This document shows, one piece after another, positions 9,490-19,264 of a stretch of 36,969 nucleotides of DNA (the first letter of the stretch is position 1; each line of letters opens with the position of its first letter). The position numbers and the translations under genes were made by a program. Source of the DNA: Pascua guehoae (Eukaryota; Basidiomycota; Tremellomycetes; Trichosporonales; Trichosporonaceae); the NCBI GenBank assembly GCA_001600415.1, contig BCJX01000024.1, forward strand, positions 17,004-53,972, in the 5' to 3' direction. Below the pieces are notes generated by a model that was given only the letters and a program-made list of their open reading frames with translations, did no database searches and was not told the DNA's origin.

Positions 9490-11117
9490 ATGAGCCCCAG
9501 CATACCCCGCATCGCCATTTCGGGCAGCACCCCCGTGCGCGCTGTAAGTACCTGTCTGCGGCCTCCACTAACGCCAAGCCCTCGCCCTTTCGGCTCGTCC
9601 TGCCCAAGTTCCCCGCGGCGCCGCCATCTCCGAGCCGCAACGCCCTGCCGCGCGACCCGTCCTCGCCGATCCAAGACGGCTTTGACCTCTTTGAGTGTGA
9701 GCGCGTCGCCCTCGTCGAGGATTCGTACGCCACCACCGTCCCCATGCCGGACATGACGCTCCTTTTTGTCGTGAGCGACGACCTCTACCCCAATCCCGGT
9801 CCAAACCCCGATGGGAACGGGAACCCCAACCCCAACGTGACCGTGCGACTATGCGGCATCAAAATCGACGGCGACGAATACTGCTCCTGCGTGCCCTCGA
9901 ACCCCGATTTCCGCCGCTGCGCACACCTGTGGGCCATGACATTTCTAATCCAGAGCCAACGCCGCCCCGTCACGCCGCGGGAACTGCACACGCCGAATCC
10001 CTCGCGGCCGCCGTCGCGCCACTCGTCGCGTCATTCCTCTCGCCCGTCGTCTCGGCCTGGATCTAGCGCGTCACGCCCCGAACCAGAGGCGCTCGCACGA
10101 GCTCTCTACTCGCTCTCGCCTTCCCAACCCCCGATGGACGAGGGGCACAATTGTGTCGTGGCTGTGCTCATCCTCCTCGCCCACGCGCGGGCGTTTCGGG
10201 ATGCCCTCAAACATGTTGAATCGGCGTCGGGCGTGGAGGTGCGCCGCGTCCTCCGTGACGTAGAGGCAGGGGTATGGCCCGATGTCCAGGTCATGTGTCG
10301 TCTGCTCTGTCGTGAGTCTTGGGGTGTAGCGTTTGTTTGGGGCAATTTTCTCCTGTTTCCCGATCTTCATTTGTCCCAGCACTGGGAAAAGATGCTCACG
10401 CCCACGCACAGTCGACGTCAGCGCCGCCGTTCACAATCCCACCATCCTATTCCCCCGCCTCCTGACCCATCTAGACGACGGAGACGGTACGCTTGTCCGG
10501 CTCCTTGCATGGGTGTCATTTGCCACGTCGCGATGCCTAAAGTGCGACGCTCAGCGTTCACAAGACACCCCACATCGCCACTGGTGGCAGACAGTGTACC
10601 CGTCGGCTTTTGGATACGGTCAGTTGGGAACAGCGACTCGGTTGCCAACGCTACACACCCTGCTTGCGGCGGCACTCGTCGACGCCAAACGTAAACAGTG
10701 TGCGCGGTGCGCGCTGCGGACGTACCACCTCATCCAGGCGGCTCCCGTGTCATCCATTGGGGGCGAACTTCTCCTCGTCCGCGTCGACGGCGGAGAGGGC
10801 TTGTTGGTCCCGGAAATGTTCGACGACGATGGCGTGGTGTGGCGCCTCGTCGGGCTACTGTTTACTGTTACTGCTGTCCTCTACGACAAAGGGCGCCTGG
10901 TCGAGGTCGACACTCAAGGTGGGCGCGTGCCGATTGATTGGGCAGAGGATCACGTACCTTGCACCATTCTATTTGAGCGCGTGGACATGCCTCGTATGTG
11001 TTTTGTCGGCTTTTGACTTTTGCTCACAACACAGTGCCTGCACACCCGCGCGAGTTTGGTTTTGGCACAGCCGCACAGATGGGCAAGCGGTCTCCTCTTG
11101 GCACTTGCATGTCATAA
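9490..11117 (+). CDS. SWIM-motif protein with degenerate USP-like (deubiquitinase-fold) domain
   Basis: Model of 483 aa. Exons: 9490-9543, 9579-10311, 10412-10993, 11035-11117. Intron 1 is only 35 nt but has GTAAGT, CTAAC and AAG. Residues 120-134 give a SWIM-type zinc pattern, CxC-x9-CxH (YCSCV...RRCAHLW), known to bind DNA or protein in other families. An Arg/Ser/Pro-rich linker (about 160-190) follows. From about residue 206, EGHNCVVAVLILLAHARAF resembles the USP cysteine box (G-N-T-C-x-x-N-x-x-L-Q), with Cys210 as candidate nucleophile. CxxC pairs at 304/307 and 359/362 have the spacing of the USP zinc ribbon, and the second is followed by a USP-like beta segment (ELLLVRVDG). The usual GHY histidine box is not seen: WRLVGLLFTVTAVLYDKG stands in its place. 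It may thus be a catalytically dead ubiquitin-binding protein. Domain identity is inference from motifs. Confidence 0.65.
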
Positions 11118-12357
11118 CCGAGAATCCGCGCAAGACGGAGCCTTCTGGCTTTACAATGCGTCGTCACAACACTGTCCCTTGGGTCCAACCATGCAACGAG
11201 GTGGGCCGTGCCTGCCGTTCGGCCGACCGAGGAGATCAAAGTATGCACAAGACGTAACCTCGATACCATCCATGCCTACCAATCCGACCATGTTGTAATC
11301 CGTTAGGTAGCCGCTGGGATACGCCGCATAGACGCGCCGCTGTCACACGCTAGTTATACCATGCATGGCACTGCCACTTTGTCTGCACTCGTGCACCAAT
11401 ACAGGCTTGCCTTTGAGTGTGGGGTGTGGTGTGGGATTAGATTAAGCTTTAACTTAGCGTTGGGCCTGGAGGGGTTGGAGAGTAAGAGTGAAATTGAATT
11501 GCACAGGTGGCGAAAGATGACGAAACAAAGAGTCGTTCCTGCATACCTAAATGCAACCTGCACGTGCCTTGCTTGCAGCAGCCCAAAAGAGGGGCCAAAA
11601 GGAGGGCGGACCACAGGGGGTGCAGAGGTGGGCGGCTATGATGCCCTGTAGTGTACCCGTATATCCGAGGCGACCCACCACCACTACTGTCGAGAGATAG
11701 AGTAAGATTGGGTACAAGGTTTATCCTGCCACATCCTGGACCCCCTCGTGCCAGGGGCAACGGGGCGTCATCCTGGCCCTCCTGGCGTTAGGGAATCCTT
11801 GGATCCTGCAGATCCTGCACTCACACCCCGCTTCGTTTGACCCATGTGGTACAAACCAACCCAGTCGACATCACATTACGTCTCGCGTCTCATCCACCAA
11901 CTACAGCAGTAGCCAACGCCGACCCAACCAGCACAGCGCACAAAGCATCAGAAAGAGCCGAAGCATCCAAAGGCCGGATGGACATTGCCGACGTAACACC
12001 GAGCAACCGCGGTGAGTTTCTTTCATAACCATGCCATAGCCGGGCATCGATCGCCTTTTGCGTACTGTACACAACCTGACATTCACAACCCCCCATTTCA
12101 CCCAGATTCCCCAACGGCCCATTCATTTCTAAACCTACTATAGCATTCCACAACCTCCACTCACCGCCGGTGAGCAGAACAAGAAGACTAGCCCAAAAGC
12201 AGGCCAAAAGTCCAACCACTGACAATCACAGCAGACAGCACTTTCACTCCCGTCCACTACATAAACACCATGGCGTCCTCAAGGTAACCCCTCGGCCTGG
12301 CAACACTCTCCCTCCAGAACACCATAGACTGCACACACGATAGACGGCGCGACCACG
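11118..12357. other. Intergenic region upstream of the sugar transporter
   Basis: About 1.2 kb between two plus-strand genes. It should hold the 3' flank of the SWIM/USP-like gene and the promoter and leader of the transporter. CA/CCAACC-rich sequence at 12050-12260 resembles a long 5' leader. A GTGAGT donor-like site near 12012 could start a leader intron, but no partner exon is certain. No other gene was recognised. Confidence 0.4.
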
Positions 12358-15147
12358 ATGGACCAAAGCACGCAGGCGCGCGGCGCACCAGACGGCCTCG
12401 GCCTCGGCCTCGAGACCGAGACCGAGCCCCACCTCTCGTCCTCCCCCGACACACCCGCACCGTCGGTCGAGCCCAAGGTGCTCGACACCCCACAGGCCAC
12501 GGCGTACACCACGCGCTCGCGCTGGCGCTCCGTCACGCCCCTGCTCGCCTTTTCGTGCTTTTGTCTCCTCGTCGGCGACATGCTCTTCGGGTATGGTGCG
12601 TACGGCGGTGCCGAGTGTTTGGCGGATCGGGTGGGGTGTGGCGGTGCTGCCAAGCCAAGCCAGGATCGCCAGAGACGGCGTGGCGCGCGGCGCCAAGGAT
12701 AAGGACACAGGAGAGGGAGAGGGGGAGGGAGACCCACGCTGACGGCGCAGACACGGCGTCATTCGGAGGTATCCTTGGTAACCCGGTACGTCTAGTGTCA
12801 AGGGCAAACGGGCTCTTGCTAATGGCCCAATTGGCACCGATACTGACCTGGGGTGCAGGGTTTTATCAACCAGTTTGGCCATCTCGACGCGACGACGGGC
12901 AAGCGGCGCATCTCGCCGCTCCACACGTCGCTCCTGTCGTCGCTGGCCTTTATTGGCAAATTCCTCGGGTGCGCCGTGTCGGGCCCGCTGATTGAGCGGA
13001 TGGGACATCGAAAGGTGTTTTGGCTGCTCAGCGTCGTTTCGTGTGTCGGGATTATCAGTGCGTACCGGTGCCTGTTTTTTTGTGTCTTTCTCTCTCGTTT
13101 CAGATGGTGACAGCGGGTCGTGGTGGGTCGTGGCGGGTCGTGGCGGGTCGTGGCGGGTCGTGGTGGGTCGTGGCGTGGGTTACGCGAAGGCGGTGCTGCA
13201 TGGGGCACGCGGCGATGCTGGAAAGATGGATGGCGGGCATTTCCGCACAGTGACCGTACAGGAGGGCTGTGACTCGTTGCGAATCGTTGCGACTGGTTGT
13301 CTCCTGGTTGCAGGAGCGTCAACAGCAGCTGAAGGCGACATTGTGCGCCATGCAACGGTTGGCCAAGAGGTTTGGAAGCAAGGGGCATGTATGAGCCCGC
13401 GTGTACTCGGCGCATAGGCCTCGGACTCGGCTACAGCATGAAACGCGACTCACCGCACCAGTCGAACTCACCGCCGCCGACCGGGGTGCAGGCGACGGCC
13501 GCCTGGCGCAGTTTATTGTCGGCCGTATCGTCGTCTACATCTCCATCGGCCTCGTCGAGGTTTGCGTAACGTGAGTCACTGTGGGCGCGCCCCCCCCCCC
13601 CCCCCACACAGAGCTGACAAACAGCACGTACCAGTCTGAGATTGTGCCGTCGGCTCTGCGCGGCCTCGTTGTCAGCTCGCTGCAGCTATTCCTGAATGTT
13701 GGAGGATTGGTCGCTACTGGCGTCAACCGGCGTTACTCTACGGATCACGGACACCGGGGTTGGAAGATTGTGACTGGCCTGCAGTTTATCTATCCTGTTT
13801 GTGAGTGGCGTTTCAGACGCCGGCCAGGGAAAGGGGCCGTGCAGAAAGCACCCGAAGGGTGTTGCGACACATCCGCCCAACAAACCCTTTGCTTACCCCT
13901 CCCCGCACAGTGATCTCGCTCTTTGTCATCTTCATCCCCGAATCACCGCGCTGGCTCCTGTCGCGCGACCGCGACCACGACGCGCTCGCGTCCCTCATCC
14001 GCCTCCGACCGAAAGCGGATGCCGCGTCGGGAGCGTGCGAGCACGAACTGGCACAGATCAAAGACACGCTCGACCGCAAGGTACACAAGACATCGTGGCT
14101 ATCGTGCTTTACAGGCACAAACCTATGGCGCACGATCCTCGTCATCGTCTACTATACGTACCAACAAATCACGGGTCAGGCGTTTGTCTCGACCTACCAG
14201 ACGGTATTTTATCTCAACAACGGCTATGCCCCGTACGCGTTTACGTACCCCGTCATCAATTCGGTCCTGAGCGTCTTTGCCGTCCTCCCGTGTATGTGGT
14301 TTACCGACACGCTCGGCCGCCGCGCCGTCCTCCTCTCGAGCTTTACGCTGCAGGGGCTGTGGCTCTTCCTCCTTGCCGGGATTGGGTCAAAGGCCAACAA
14401 GACGACGACCGAGCGGAGTGCGGTTGTCGCATTTTTCATGCTCTTCAACATTAGTTTTAATGTAAGTGGCGCGGGGGTTGGGGATGAGTTTTGCCCAGGA
14501 TGGGCGTGATATGGCAGTGATGCCGGGGAGGATGGCATTGAAGAGGGGCGCGGGAGAACTAGTGTCGGCGGCATGCGATGGTGTTGAAGAGGGGCGCGGA
14601 AGAACTCGTGTCGGCCGCATGCGTGGCGATGGGTTGGAATCCCAAAGCGTGTGTCCTGGGGACAAGTCCCAGAAGCTGCCACCCCTCAACACCAACCATC
14701 CCAACCTCTGCCCACCTGCTCACACCACAGCTTGGCGGCGCGCCCGTACCCTACCTCCTCGGTGCCGAGCTCCCAAACCACTCGGTGCGCGAAAAGACCC
14801 AGACGATCGGCACCTCGATCAACGTCGTCTTTGCGTTCGTGACAAACTTTGTCCTGCCGTACATGCTCGCGGCCTTGTCCTTCAAGGTCGGCTGGATCTT
14901 TGGCGGGATCGCCTTCTCGGCGTCGCTGTTTACGCTCTTTTTCCTCCCTGAAACCAAGAATCTCCGCCTCGAGCAAATCGACGCCGTTTTCCACGTCCCC
15001 TTTCGACTGTTCCGCGGCACGTCGGGGAGCACAGACTCTGCACACCGCGATGACGCGGCGCCTCAGCAGCTCGACCGCACAGTGGGAGATAATAACGCTG
15101 GCAATATGAAGGCCGTGAGCGAGGGTGAAAAGATGAATATTGTGTAG
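12358..15147 (+). CDS. MFS sugar-porter family transporter
   Basis: Plasma-membrane proton/sugar transporter of the major facilitator superfamily, model length 574 aa. Exons: 12358-12595, 12751-12785, 12859-13057, 13462-13570, 13625-13800, 13911-14461, 14731-15147; all phases agree. Signatures in order: GYD at the end of TM1 (split by intron 1, GY|D), the inter-helix ERMGHRK loop, an FIVGR segment, EIVPSALRG, PESPRW before the central cytoplasmic loop, QQITGQAF in TM7, a DTLGRRA loop, VPYLLGAELP in TM10, and PETKNLRLEQID after TM12. These define the sugar porter family; substrate (glucose, alpha-glucoside, polyol or other) cannot be read from the sequence. The N-terminal 55 or so residues are hydrophilic and cytoplasmic. 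Introns 3 and 6 contain minisatellites, and intron 4 has a 16-C run as its pyrimidine tract. Confidence 0.92.
13115..13174 (+). repeat. 10-bp minisatellite inside transporter intron 3
   Basis: Six head-to-tail copies of GGGTCGTGG(C/T) lie within the 404-nt third intron (13058-13461) of the sugar transporter. The array follows an internal acceptor-like TTTCAG at 13098-13103. Confidence 0.9.
13590..13605 (+). repeat. 16-nt poly-C run in transporter intron 4
   Basis: An uninterrupted C run lies in the 54-nt intron 13571-13624, upstream of the acceptor CAG at 13622-13624, and takes the place of the polypyrimidine tract. Homopolymer length is prone to sequencing error, but it is intronic and does not affect the frame. 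Confidence 0.85.
14531..14622 (+). repeat. Tandem 46-bp duplication inside transporter intron 6
   Basis: Two adjacent 46-bp copies (14531-14576 and 14577-14622) differ at about five positions. They lie in the 269-nt intron 14462-14730, which is long by the standard of this gene set, so the duplication accounts for part of the extra length. Confidence 0.85.
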
Positions 15148-16519
15148 ACGTTGCATGTTGTAGAGATTGTAGAATAGACGCTGGACAGTAAGGATCTATG
15201 ATATCTATGGACATTTTCAATCTTGCACTCTGATGTGCTGCACTGCACAGCCTCGCTCTTGAATATTGCTGGACAATGGGCACTGGGCACTGGCCATGTT
15301 GGCCCAGCACTTTAGCTGTCGCCACGTTGTACACTCGCCATGTGAGTGTTCCCGCCCAACTACGTGCCGGGAGTCAAGTGCATCCCTGTCCGAAAACTCG
15401 TAGACCTCTCCATAGTCCCCCTAGACTCTGGGCGATGATGACACACGCCATATGCCACAGTCACAGTCACAGCCACAGCCACAGTCACAGCCACACCCAC
15501 ACCCAGCACCCTCCAGCACCCCTCCGAACCGGGTCCGCTTCCCGGGCACCCGGGGAAAAACCGTGTCCGAGTGTCGAGACAAGGCCTCGTTCCTGTGGCA
15601 GTCGACGTGGGTCTCGGGCACACGTCTTTGTGATTGCAAACCAACAATGGCCAGGAGGGCGGAAAGAGCACACTCTGGGACGCGTACAGCCGTCGTAAAG
15701 GCTGCACATGTGCGCACCACCACCACGGGTTGAAACGGCATACAGATCTGGGGGCGGGCCCGTCCAATGTCAAGGCACCGTGCATCACAGCAGAGTACAG
15801 CGCACGGTGGCCATTGGCGTACACGTGTGCAGCATTCGACGGTCTAGCATGAGTGGGATGGCGGTGTTCTCTTGGAGCGGAACTCTCGTTGCTCGCGCTG
15901 CGTGGACTGGCGCTGAGAGCGTGGATTCCTTCAGTAATTGTTATGTGTGTCGCGTCTCCAACTTTGACAGTGGAAGCGAGTACTGGAGCGTGGTGCACGT
16001 TTCCCCAAGGCCCCAAGGTACTGTACCCTCGTGCAAGCCGCAGTCACCGTGGACTATGCAACCTTAAGACGACCACTGTACGGGGTTGACGCACAGAGTG
16101 GTCATGCTCGTCGCGCCCGACAACGTGGCAGTCTAATACTTTGCGGTCGCTCCTTTGGAGACATGGTGGCCAAGCTCTGGGGAATGGTCTCCTGGGTCCT
16201 CGAGGCCGGTGCGTCCATGGCCCCGAGGGCCCGAGTATCCCCATTCGGCACGACACGTGTGCCATCGCCGTCGCTCATTTCGAGACAAGATGCATCCATA
16301 TCACGGGGCATGCGTTTTCGTTGTTCGTAGCGATTCATGCTTTTCGTGGGTAGTGGTTAGGTAGGGGGGTAGGGGGAATACGAAAAGGACTATTGGGTAC
16401 ATAAATGTCCGCCCTCGACGAGGTGTACAGCACGCAAGACGCAGGAGGGGGTACGCAGGACGCACGAGGGGGTACGCAGCACGCATGTGCACGACGCAGC
16501 ACGCCGTCCAGTATACCTT
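15148..16519. other. Convergent intergenic region
   Basis: Lies between the 3' ends of the transporter (plus) and the Ser/Pro-rich gene (minus). It contains a CACAGY repeat at about 15456-15506 and a GTACGCAGSACGCA-type imperfect repeat near 16420-16500. Several frames stay open here because of GC bias, but none shows domain-like sequence or an exon chain. Confidence 0.4.
15456..15506 (+). repeat. CACAGY hexamer microsatellite
   Basis: About eight imperfect copies of CACAG(T/C)/CCACAC units are found in the intergenic space downstream of the transporter. Confidence 0.8.
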
Positions 16520-17075
16520 CTACCACCGCCAAAAGGAAAAGATGACAGAGGCGAGAAAGAGGGCCGAGGCGAGTGCGACGCGCCGGCGTTTCCAGAATGG
16601 CGAGCAGGGCGCGGGGTAGTAGACGTAGTGCGTGGGGAGGCTCAGGGGCGGGGAGGGGGGCAGCCGGAGCGGGGGTAACGAGCGGGCGGCGAGGCTGAGC
16701 GTGGGTCGGGGGGGGGGGGGGGGGGGGGGGGGGGGCGAGGGTGGGGAGTGTGGGGAGGGTGTGCGATGGGGATGGGGATGGGGATGTGGGGAGCGTGGGC
16801 GTGGGGAGTGTGGGGAGTGCGGGTGTGGAGAGTGCGAGTGTGGAGAGTGCGGGGCGTGCGGGGATGGGGGGTAGTGCGGGGATGGGGGGTAGTGCTCATG
16901 CAGAGGGTCGTGTGGGTGCTCGTGTAGGGGGTCGTGCGGGGGGTGTTTGTCGTGGTCTTTGTGGAGGAGGTGCTGATCGTGGTCGTAGTGCGTGAGAAGG
17001 AGGTCGTATTCATGCGGGTCGTCGCGGTCATCGCTGTCGTCGCGGTAATCGCGGTCGTCGCGGTAGAGATAATAT
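16520..17075 (-). other. Possible alternative C-terminal exon with hydrophobic tail
   Basis: Directly downstream of the stop codon of the Ser/Pro-rich gene, another minus-strand frame stays open to 16520. It encodes His/Pro/Ser repeats, a poly-Pro run (from the 28-nt G run) and a tail ending FWKRRRVALASALFLASVIF plus FWRW before a stop. The basic cluster followed by a 16-18 residue hydrophobic stretch looks like a C-terminal membrane anchor. No intron joining it with good consensus and matching phase was found, so the link to the upstream gene is unproven. Poly-G length error could also shift the frame. Confidence 0.3.
16708..16735 (+). repeat. 28-nt poly-G run
   Basis: An uninterrupted run of 28 G within a G-rich 16600-16900 stretch of GTGGGGA/GTGCGGG repeats. 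Its length is likely unstable and poorly determined by sequencing. It lies within the possible alternative C-terminal frame and would encode poly-Pro on the minus strand. Confidence 0.9.
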
Positions 17076-19264
17076 TCAGTCCTGAGAGTGGGTAGACGCA
17101 CGGCGGGTACGGTTGCCGATCTTCCACCAGTGATGGGGGAGAGAGGTGGACGAGGACGATGCGCGCAGACGGGGCTTTTCGTCGCTGCCTGCACCGTCCT
17201 TGTCGGCGAGGTGGGCGCGGAGTGTGCCGCCGGCCTCGTCACGCTCACGCTCACGTTCACGCTCGCGCTCACGCTCACGGCCTCGAGTGTCCCTGGGATC
17301 ACTCCCGGTGTGCGAGTGGGGGTGATGGGATAAGCTATGCGCCCCGTGGGCGAGGGTGTGGGGCTGGTGCTGGGGCAGGGGCTGTAGAGGCTGTATTTCT
17401 TTGGGGAGGCGTCGATGAAAACTGAGCGGCGAGTCGGGGTCCGAGTGGCTGGGGATGCGGGGGAGGTGAAACTTCTTGCTGGGAGGAGTAGGGGCGGGCG
17501 TCGAGGGCCCGCTTGTGGCCGACTCGGAGACCGAGGCGCGGCCAGAGGAGATGGAGGCCGAGTCAAAGTCGGACGAGTCGGGGCGCGGTTTTGGAAACGA
17601 AGTGGGCGGCGGGGCCCGCACGGTCGGCGTCGTCGACGACGACGACGCAGGGTTGGACGGGGCGCGAGCGGGGGGAACGTTGTTGTTCACTTGGGGTTTG
17701 GACTCGGGAGCGGCCTCGTTCGTCTGGGATGCGCCCGACTCGGACGGGGTCGGCGGCGAGACCACGGGCGAGGGGAGGGTCGCCACGACGCGGGGGGCTG
17801 CGGGCGCACGCTCGACCATCTCGGGTTCAGGCGTGGCAGAGATCGGGGTTGGGACATCACAGTCAGACTTGGCCCAGGCGGTGCTGGTGGGAGTGCGCGG
17901 TGCGGTGGTGTCTGATGATGCGTCCGAGATCGCAGACGTCAAGTCGACAGATACAGGGCGGCTCGAAGGAGTGACAGTCACGGCGGGGACAGAGAGGCGG
18001 CGAGAGAGTGTGGATGTGGATTTGGGTTTAGACTTGGGCGAGAGCGCATTGGCAGTCGGCGTGACCGGCGGCGTGCGCGTGGGTGGGTACAGCTTGCGGT
18101 GCTGCGGGTGCTTCTTGGGCTTTGACATGTATTCCTCCTCGTCGTCATCGTGCAGCTTCATGCGCATTGCCGCCGGTGGTGGTGGCGGGAGGACGGCTGG
18201 CTCGTGCTCGTGCGTGGTGGGCGCAGATGTGACGATCGAGCCCGACGACTTGGCACCGTCTTTTGGCGAAGCCTTGGTCGTGTCTTTTGGCGCGTCTTTT
18301 GGCGAAGCCTTGACCGCGACTTGGCTTGCGGGCTGGGCCGCCACGACCGGTTGTGCCACACTTGATGCACGCGTTGCAGGTGCTGGTTCTGGCGAAGGCA
18401 CACGTGCCGGTGGCTTGGCGGCAGTGGCCTCGGGTGGCGGCGGTGGCGCTTGTGGCTTGCATGGCTTGATCGTGACGTCTGCGGAAACATTGACAGGAAC
18501 GTCGAGCGAAAGTTTGGCCGAGACGTCGGGAAGGTCGGGCAAGCAGACTGTATCCGGGTGCGGCTGGAGCGGAAAGTCGTCGTACTCGACGACAACCGTC
18601 TTGCCCGCGCGTGACTTGACATGGACGTGTTTCAAGCCGTGCGGAGGGGTCGGGGGAGGAGTGGCTGGAACGATTGTGCTGTTTGGGCTGGGGATGGCGT
18701 CGCTGTCGGTAAAGGGTTCGGCCTCGAGAACCTGGGGGTTAGTGAAAAAAGTCGTTGCCATGCGATGCGATGGGGTTCCGGGGACGGTGACGACAACGAC
18801 GGCGACGTCCCCGGCTCCCGGATACGACGTACCGGCTCGAGAGGTGCGGGCGCGAGGGTCATGATGCCCTTGCCACCTTTACGCGTCCAGGTGCGCTGCG
18901 TCCCACGGCACTCGTCAATGATGGCCGCGTCGATGCGCGCGGCAAAGGCATCAAATGACTCGTGCGTGTCGATGAGAATGTGAGGGTACTCTTGGTTGTA
19001 GACCATCCAGTCGCACACCTCCATCACAACATTGTGGTACAGGTGCTTGAGGTGGGAGAGCTTGGCCTGGAGCTCGGGCTCGGGGGAAGAGACCGAGCAT
19101 GTGGATGGGGAAGACGGTGTCGACTGGGGCGAGAGGGCAGCAGCGTAGGATGGGAACACGACGTGGCGGAGGTCGGCATTTTCGTCCTCGCTCAGTGCCC
19201 ATGCAAGCAGGTGCCGGCACTTTGTAATGTATCCCCAGATGTCGTTTTCGAATTCAGTCGTCAT
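17076..19264 (-). CDS. Ser/Pro/Thr-rich protein of unknown function
   Basis: Not recognised as a named family. Model of 695 aa in two exons, 19264-18833 and 18731-17076, joined by a 101-nt intron with a GTACGT donor, CTAAC branch and CCCCAG acceptor. The first 144 residues are ordered-looking and mostly helical (WGYITKCRHLLAWALSEDE, LSHLKHLYHNVVMEVCDWMV, FDAFAARIDAAIIDECR) and may form a small conserved domain. The rest is low-complexity: Pro/Ser/Thr runs, Lys-Asp-Ala repeats (KASPKDAPKD), a DDDEEEY patch, a long Arg-Glu alternation of about 16 residues near 17240-17285, and a basic WWKIGNRTRR end. Such composition suits an intrinsically disordered scaffold or regulatory protein. A start further upstream (near 19324) is possible but lacks support. 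The C-terminus is uncertain because of the hydrophobic-tail frame at 16520-17075. Confidence 0.7.

Noticed and set aside
15360..16016. Minus-strand open frame of 218 residues downstream of the transporter
   Set aside because: Composition follows the CACAGY microsatellite and GC bias; no domain, no plausible promoter and no exon partners.
17476..18864. Long plus-strand open frame (462 residues) rich in Gly/Ala/Ser/Val
   Set aside because: It is exactly antisense to the Ser/Pro-rich gene. High GC at third positions of the real frame removes stops from the opposite strand, and it has no domain-like sequence.
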